Shown here: positions 60,431 to 64,000 of the stretch, piece by piece | Layout of the letters: each line of letters starts with the position of its first letter | Numbering within the stretch: position 1 is the stretch's first letter | From: Candidatus Nitrosotenuis chungbukensis | GTDB lineage: Archaea > Thermoproteota > Nitrososphaeria > Nitrososphaerales > Nitrosopumilaceae | Length of the DNA: 64,000 nucleotides | Assembly (NCBI RefSeq): GCF_000685395.1 | Contig: NZ_AVSQ01000015.1 | Location: 62,001 to 126,000 of the forward strand | Reading direction: 5' to 3' | Program-made: the position numbers and the translations under genes | Notes under the pieces: model-generated | Told to the model about the DNA's origin: nothing | Seen by the model: only the letters and a program-made list of their open reading frames with translations | Database searches by the model: none

Positions 60431-61570
60431 TTGGATCGTTTGATTGAATTGAATTTTACTGACATTGATCCTGACAAGCTGTTTAGCTCAACAGACAACT
60501 CCAATCCAATAATGTGGCTTGTGTGGATAGTCCCGATTGTAGTTTTCATGTTTTATGGGCAGCGAATTCAACTTCAAATCACATCTGGGGAAATTAGCAA
60601 AAACATCGCAAAACTTGTAAAATACAAAGAAGAGTCGAAAAAAGAACTACTTGACTACCTTCAAACAAATCTAAAAGCTACACCTGATGCTGCAAAAAAG
60701 ATAGACGGGTTCTTGGAATACTTTACCATAATGCCAGTTGATTTTGATCCAAACGGAATAATTCCAAAAATAAAACATCTCCTCAGATCAAGGGAGGACT
60801 ATACAAGGCAACAAGTAAAATCGCTTTCCCCGAACATGGATGCTCTTGAGGTAAGCAAAGTACAAAACCTGCTTGAGGTGACCACATCACTTCATCTCCT
60901 GCATAAGCTAGTCAGACATCTCTTCCTCACTGCAAAAAAGCAGAATAATTTTCCGCTGATCTTGCCGCTCCAAATGATGATCCCGTTTATCATGGAACAG
61001 GCAAGCGCCCTGAGGGATGCAGTGTCTGCATTAAAGCAAGGACAGCCAATTGGCGACGGAATAGGCCCCATGGTTGTTGGAAAAATGATGCTCGGGACGG
61101 AGAAAAAAACGATTACCTTTGAAACAGTATGCGCAGAAAAAGAATTCGAGCAGCGAAAGCTGTACCTGTTGAAGGCAGAGGGCCCAACTGCGACCGTTGG
61201 AAGGCCAGGGGACGCAGTGGAGCTTCTGGTTTTGAAAAACAAGCCTGACATAATTGTGATGATTGACGCTGCGTTGAAGCTTGAGGGCGAGGACTCGGGT
61301 TCTGTGGCGCAAGGATTTGGGGCTGCAATTGGAGGAATTGGAACCGATAGATTCCAAATCGAAGAAATTGCAACAAAAAATAACATTCCGATTTATGCAG
61401 TTGTAATAAAACAATCCGTCAAAGAGGCAATCACGCTAATGACAAAGCAAATATCTGACAAGGCAGAGTCTGTAGAATCTCAGGTATTTCAGATTATACT
61501 TGAAAACACAAAGCCGAATCAAAGCGCTCTAATTGTGGGTGTTGGAAACACCCTGGGAGTGCCACAATGA
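60431..61570 (+). CDS. DUF1512 family membrane-anchored protein
   Basis: 379 residues: an N-terminal membrane helix (IMWLVWIVPIVVFMFYG), then a large cytoplasmic domain of the archaeal DUF1512 family (QIMPVDFDPNGIIPKIKHLL, IGDGIGPMVVGKMML, GFGAAIGGIGTDRFQIEEIA). Role unknown. It starts with TTG at 60431 and overlaps the next zinc-ribbon gene (ATGA). Confidence 0.86.
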   Translation: MDRLIELNFTDIDPDKLFSSTDNSNPIMWLVWIVPIVVFMFYGQRIQLQITSGEISKNIAKLVKYKEESKKELLDYLQTNLKATPDAAKKIDGFLEYFTIMPVDFDPNGIIPKIKHLLRSREDYTRQQVKSLSPNMDALEVSKVQNLLEVTTSLHLLHKLVRHLFLTAKKQNNFPLILPLQMMIPFIMEQASALRDAVSALKQGQPIGDGIGPMVVGKMMLGTEKKTITFETVCAEKEFEQRKLYLLKAEGPTATVGRPGDAVELLVLKNKPDIIVMIDAALKLEGEDSGSVAQGFGAAIGGIGTDRFQIEEIATKNNIPIYAVVIKQSVKEAITLMTKQISDKAESVESQVFQIILENTKPNQSALIVGVGNTLGVPQ

Positions 61571-61749
61571 TATTCTCAAAAAAAGAAAAGAAAATAGTTG
61601 CATACACTGTGGAAAAGTGTCCGTCGTGCAAAAAAGAATCAAAAAGAAAATTTAAGCAGGGTGACTGCCTTTTTGTTGAATCGTCAAAGTGTCCGTCGTG
61701 CAACGTTCCAATGAACATTGCAAAAATTTTTGGCGAACCTACAGCGTAG
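61567..61749 (+). CDS. Small zinc-ribbon protein
   Basis: 60 residues with two C-P-S-C knuckles (residues about 18-21 and 42-45), so one zinc site, in a basic context. It overlaps the DUF1512 stop by four bases and ends in convergent overlap with map. Probably a partner of the DUF1512 protein. Confidence 0.78.
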   Translation: MIFSKKEKKIVAYTVEKCPSCKKESKRKFKQGDCLFVESSKCPSCNVPMNIAKIFGEPTA

Positions 61750-62629
61750 TTACGATTGCGCCTGTCGGTGTTGGGATGAATGTGTGTTCTGCCTGCGCAA
61801 CGCGTTGCTCGTTTGCCTCAATTAGCACTGGGTATGCGCGAACAACTTTGTTTTTGATAAGATCCTCAAGCAGTAATCTTGCTTCCTTTTCATCCATCTC
61901 CTTTGTAATCCATCTGAGTGCAAATGGGAGCATGTTGAAATTTTCCCAGATGTAATCCAGTAATTTGTTTGCCTTTTCGTTTTTAGTTTTTTTCTTTGAC
62001 ACTAGGCCGAAGATGTTTCTTGTCTTGCCCTCTCTGACAAAGCCTAGGCCCTTTGCCGTTGTAACGAACGGTTCGCAGGCATACGTTTCTTTTACAGATA
62101 GGGAAAATGAGCCAATTGACCAAATGTTTGGAATCGATTTTCCAGCATGAATGGTATACTGTTCAAGAGAGTGTCCGCTTAGGTTTGCAATTGGGATTAG
62201 TCCGTTTTGTTTTACTGTCTTTTCAATCATCCTTCCGATGTCACTTGACCTTACCCCTTCCTTTACCATCGACATTGCGTTCTTCAGGGATTCCTCTGCA
62301 GTTCTCACCAGCATGTCAAACTCTGAATCATAGGAGATGCTTACTGCAGTGTCTGCAATGTATCCGTTTATTTGCACACCCAGATCAATCTTGATGAGGT
62401 CTGTGTCTGTTAGGACTTTGGGATCATTTGGCTCTGCGGTGTAATGTGCCGCAAGTTCGTTTAGACTTGTGTTTACTGGAAAAGCGCACTTGCCTCCGCG
62501 GGATCTGATTTCGTTTTCTACTGACTCGCAGATTTCGTAGAGTGTCTTTCCTACCCAGTTTTTGGTCCTCGCAAACTCTCTTACCTCTGACGCTATTTTT
62601 CCTGCCTTGATATAATCATCAATTTGCAA
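61739..62629 (-). CDS. map: Methionine aminopeptidase, type II
   Basis: 296 residues. Map removes N-terminal methionine from proteins. Metal ligands are visible in KIDLGVQINGYIADTAVS (two Asp), SGHSLEQYTIHAG (His), YACEPFVTTAKG (Glu) and QAEHTFI (Glu). The type II insert (about 190-245) is present. Start TTG at 62629. It converges with the zinc-ribbon gene with an 11-base overlap. Confidence 0.95.
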   Translation of the reverse strand: MQIDDYIKAGKIASEVREFARTKNWVGKTLYEICESVENEIRSRGGKCAFPVNTSLNELAAHYTAEPNDPKVLTDTDLIKIDLGVQINGYIADTAVSISYDSEFDMLVRTAEESLKNAMSMVKEGVRSSDIGRMIEKTVKQNGLIPIANLSGHSLEQYTIHAGKSIPNIWSIGSFSLSVKETYACEPFVTTAKGLGFVREGKTRNIFGLVSKKKTKNEKANKLLDYIWENFNMLPFALRWITKEMDEKEARLLLEDLIKNKVVRAYPVLIEANEQRVAQAEHTFIPTPTGAIVTTL

Positions 62630-62670
62630 TGGCTGGACTGATTTTGCATATTATTTAAAATCATGTGAAG

Positions 62671-62678
62671 CTTAAATT
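62671..62678 (+). promoter_or_regulatory. TATA box of tRNA-Pro
   Basis: CTTAAATT lies 26-33 bases before the 5' end of the tRNA, as expected for an archaeal tRNA promoter. Confidence 0.55.
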
Positions 62679-62703
62679 GGGGAGAAAAAGCTGCACACAC
62701 AGC

Positions 62704-62777
62704 GGGATCGTGGTCTAGCTTGGTATGATTCGGGTTTTGGGTACCTGAGGTCGTCGGTTCAAATCCGGCCGATCCCA
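62704..62777 (+). tRNA. tRNA-Pro (anticodon UGG)
   Basis: 74 bases fold as a cloverleaf: acceptor GGGATCG/CGATCCC, anticodon stem CGGGT/ACCTG with the loop TTTGGGT (anticodon TGG), and T-arm GTCGG-TTCAAAT-CCGGC. The CCA end is not encoded. There is no intron. TGG reads proline codons. Confidence 0.95.
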
Positions 62778-62835
62778 TTTTATTATTCCAGCATTAACAC
62801 ATGATTTTTTAATCAACACGTCTCAGACAGCCTGA

Positions 62836-63093
62836 TTGGCTTACGATAAACGCGAACTGCTTCTGATTGTGGGTGTCATGTTCTTTATGATAGGACTGCT
62901 TGGGGCTGGACTGCCGCTAATTTACTCTGTAATAATAGCAGTCGCAATTTATGTTGGAATCAAGGTATATGTGGGAAAACGAAAGCAATCCATTGCAACG
63001 CAACTGGGGCAGGGAATGTGTGCCGACTGTGGCTCAAAAATCGAAGGCGGCAAGTGTCCTAACTGTGATACAAACTGGCGTAATGATAACTGA
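62836..63093 (+). CDS. Small membrane protein with C-terminal zinc ribbon
   Basis: 85 residues from a TTG: two hydrophobic helices (LLLIVGVMFFMIGLLGAG and PLIYSVIIAVAIYVGIKVYV) and a C-terminal zinc ribbon (CADC ... CPNC). It follows tRNA-Pro by about 58 bases. Function unknown. Confidence 0.75.
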   Translation: MAYDKRELLLIVGVMFFMIGLLGAGLPLIYSVIIAVAIYVGIKVYVGKRKQSIATQLGQGMCADCGSKIEGGKCPNCDTNWRNDN

Positions 63094-63226
63094 TACGCAC
63101 CATTTTTTAACCAAAATGACCATTCTAATACAGATGCATCTCACATTAACAACTAGCTCAACTTTTGCTCAAATAAGATCTAAAATGATAATAAAATGGA
63201 CAGAAAAAGTGTAGGTAAACAAAAAA

Positions 63227-64000
63227 ATGAAGACATTATCAATATTGGCAATATTTCTGATTTTCGCATTTTCAGGAATTGTATATGCGTACGCTCAAGA
63301 AACCTCAAACGTTGTAATCAACGAAGTTGATACAAACCCTCCAAACGATGATGCAAAAACCATCTCCGAATGGGTTGAACTGTACAACCCGACAGATCAA
63401 AATGTCGACATCGGGGGATGGAAAATCGCATCGACTACTGCAACAAAAAAGACACTAACAATCCCGGCCGGCTCTGTAATAAAACCTGGGCAGTTTCTAG
63501 TTTATTCTTATACGAACTTGTGGTTCGTTGATGTCTCAGAAAAAGTTCAGCTAAAGAACAAGTCTGGAGAAATAATTGATGAAACTCTGGTGATGACTGA
63601 TCAAAAAAATGACTTCTCATCATGGCAGAGAAAATATGACGGACTTGATACTAACACGTCAAACGATTGGATATTCAGAATGTCTTCTGTGGGATCCTCA
63701 AATGGATCTCCTGAAACAACATCTGCTGGTAATGGGGATGCGATAGTCTTTGTAAATGTCGACAAGCGCTCATATGTTTTTGACGAAACTGCAATCATAA
63801 CTGGGAATGTCTCAAAGCGCATATCCCAAGAAAAGCCGTTTTTTTCACAGCAACAGCTGATAATCACAATCGATGGACCGGGCAGCTTTCACAAAACTAT
63901 TACGATGTATCCTGATCTTAATCTTAAATTCAAAACCTCAATCAAACTGGACAAAGCTCTGGGAGTGACTGAAGGAACCTATGATGTTACAGTATCCTAT
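63227..64000 (+). CDS. Exported lamin-tail-domain protein (3' partial)
   Basis: The frame is open from the ATG at 63227 to the window end (258 codons visible). A signal peptide (LSILAIFLIFAFSGIVYAYA) is followed by a lamin-tail-like domain (NVVINEVDTNPP, WVELYNPTDQNVDIGGWKI, IPAGSVIKPGQFLVYS) and a start of a second beta domain (VDKRSYVFDETAIITGNVS). Exported LTD proteins are common on thaumarchaeal surfaces and often bind extracellular structures. Confidence 0.8.
   Translation, partial: MKTLSILAIFLIFAFSGIVYAYAQETSNVVINEVDTNPPNDDAKTISEWVELYNPTDQNVDIGGWKIASTTATKKTLTIPAGSVIKPGQFLVYSYTNLWFVDVSEKVQLKNKSGEIIDETLVMTDQKNDFSSWQRKYDGLDTNTSNDWIFRMSSVGSSNGSPETTSAGNGDAIVFVNVDKRSYVFDETAIITGNVSKRISQEKPFFSQQQLIITIDGPGSFHKTITMYPDLNLKFKTSIKLDKALGVTEGTYDVTVSY

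Noticed and set aside
62593-62778. Minus-strand frame across tRNA-Pro
   Set aside because: It overlaps the tRNA and the map start and has no independent support.

Overview
The window is a contiguous stretch of an archaeal chromosome, most likely an ammonia-oxidising thaumarchaeon (Nitrososphaerota, Nitrosopumilales; the fairly balanced base composition looks more like a Nitrosotenuis-type genome than a very AT-rich Nitrosopumilus). This rests on gene content: archaeal DnaG, TBP and several TFBs, CTP-dependent riboflavin kinase, class I lysyl-tRNA synthetase, archaeal Elp3, CofG/CofH, PAC2 proteasome chaperones, TATA-box promoters with leaderless starts, and a combined LysW-dependent lysine/arginine cluster. 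Species assignment is inference.

Layout. 1-2.0 kb: 3' end of a surface protein. 2.0-8.5 kb: hemA with an Ala-rich coiled-coil gene, dnaG-ribK, a coiled-coil gene, ribL and dphB. 8.5-17.7 kb (minus strand): a nearly unbroken run argG-lysW-lysX/argX-lysY/argC-lysZ/argB-lysJ/argD-lrp, then lysS (homocitrate synthase)-lysW-lysX-lysK, which should make both lysine and arginine on a LysW carrier. 17.8-20.4 kb: a NitT/TauT-type ABC importer. 20.3-23.3 kb: a DUF2958-like protein, an MFS transporter and two coupled winged-helix regulators. 23.3-31.3 kb is AT-rich and accessory-looking: a tight operon of divergent TFB, ParB-like protein, unknown protein and prepilin peptidase, beside a 974-residue surface protein, a canonical TFB and a stand-alone RAM domain. 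31.6-41.2 kb holds many small lineage-specific genes, a candidate three-way-junction RNA (36612-36705), a J-domain-like protein, and two paralogous membrane proteins coupled to DM13 proteins. 41.4-64 kb returns to core genes: class I LysRS, Elp3, Kef antiporter, purM, two PAC2 proteins, TRAM protein, TldE, cofH-cofG, HtrA, GT2, TBP, map and tRNA-Pro(UGG).

Most notable: the first LysW ends in Gln instead of the carrier Glu; the glutamyl-tRNA reductase has Ala where the catalytic Cys belongs; the TFB/ParB/prepilin-peptidase operon is an unfamiliar gene combination; and the structured RNA has no obvious identity. No CRISPR array, insertion sequence, integrase or rRNA was recognised.
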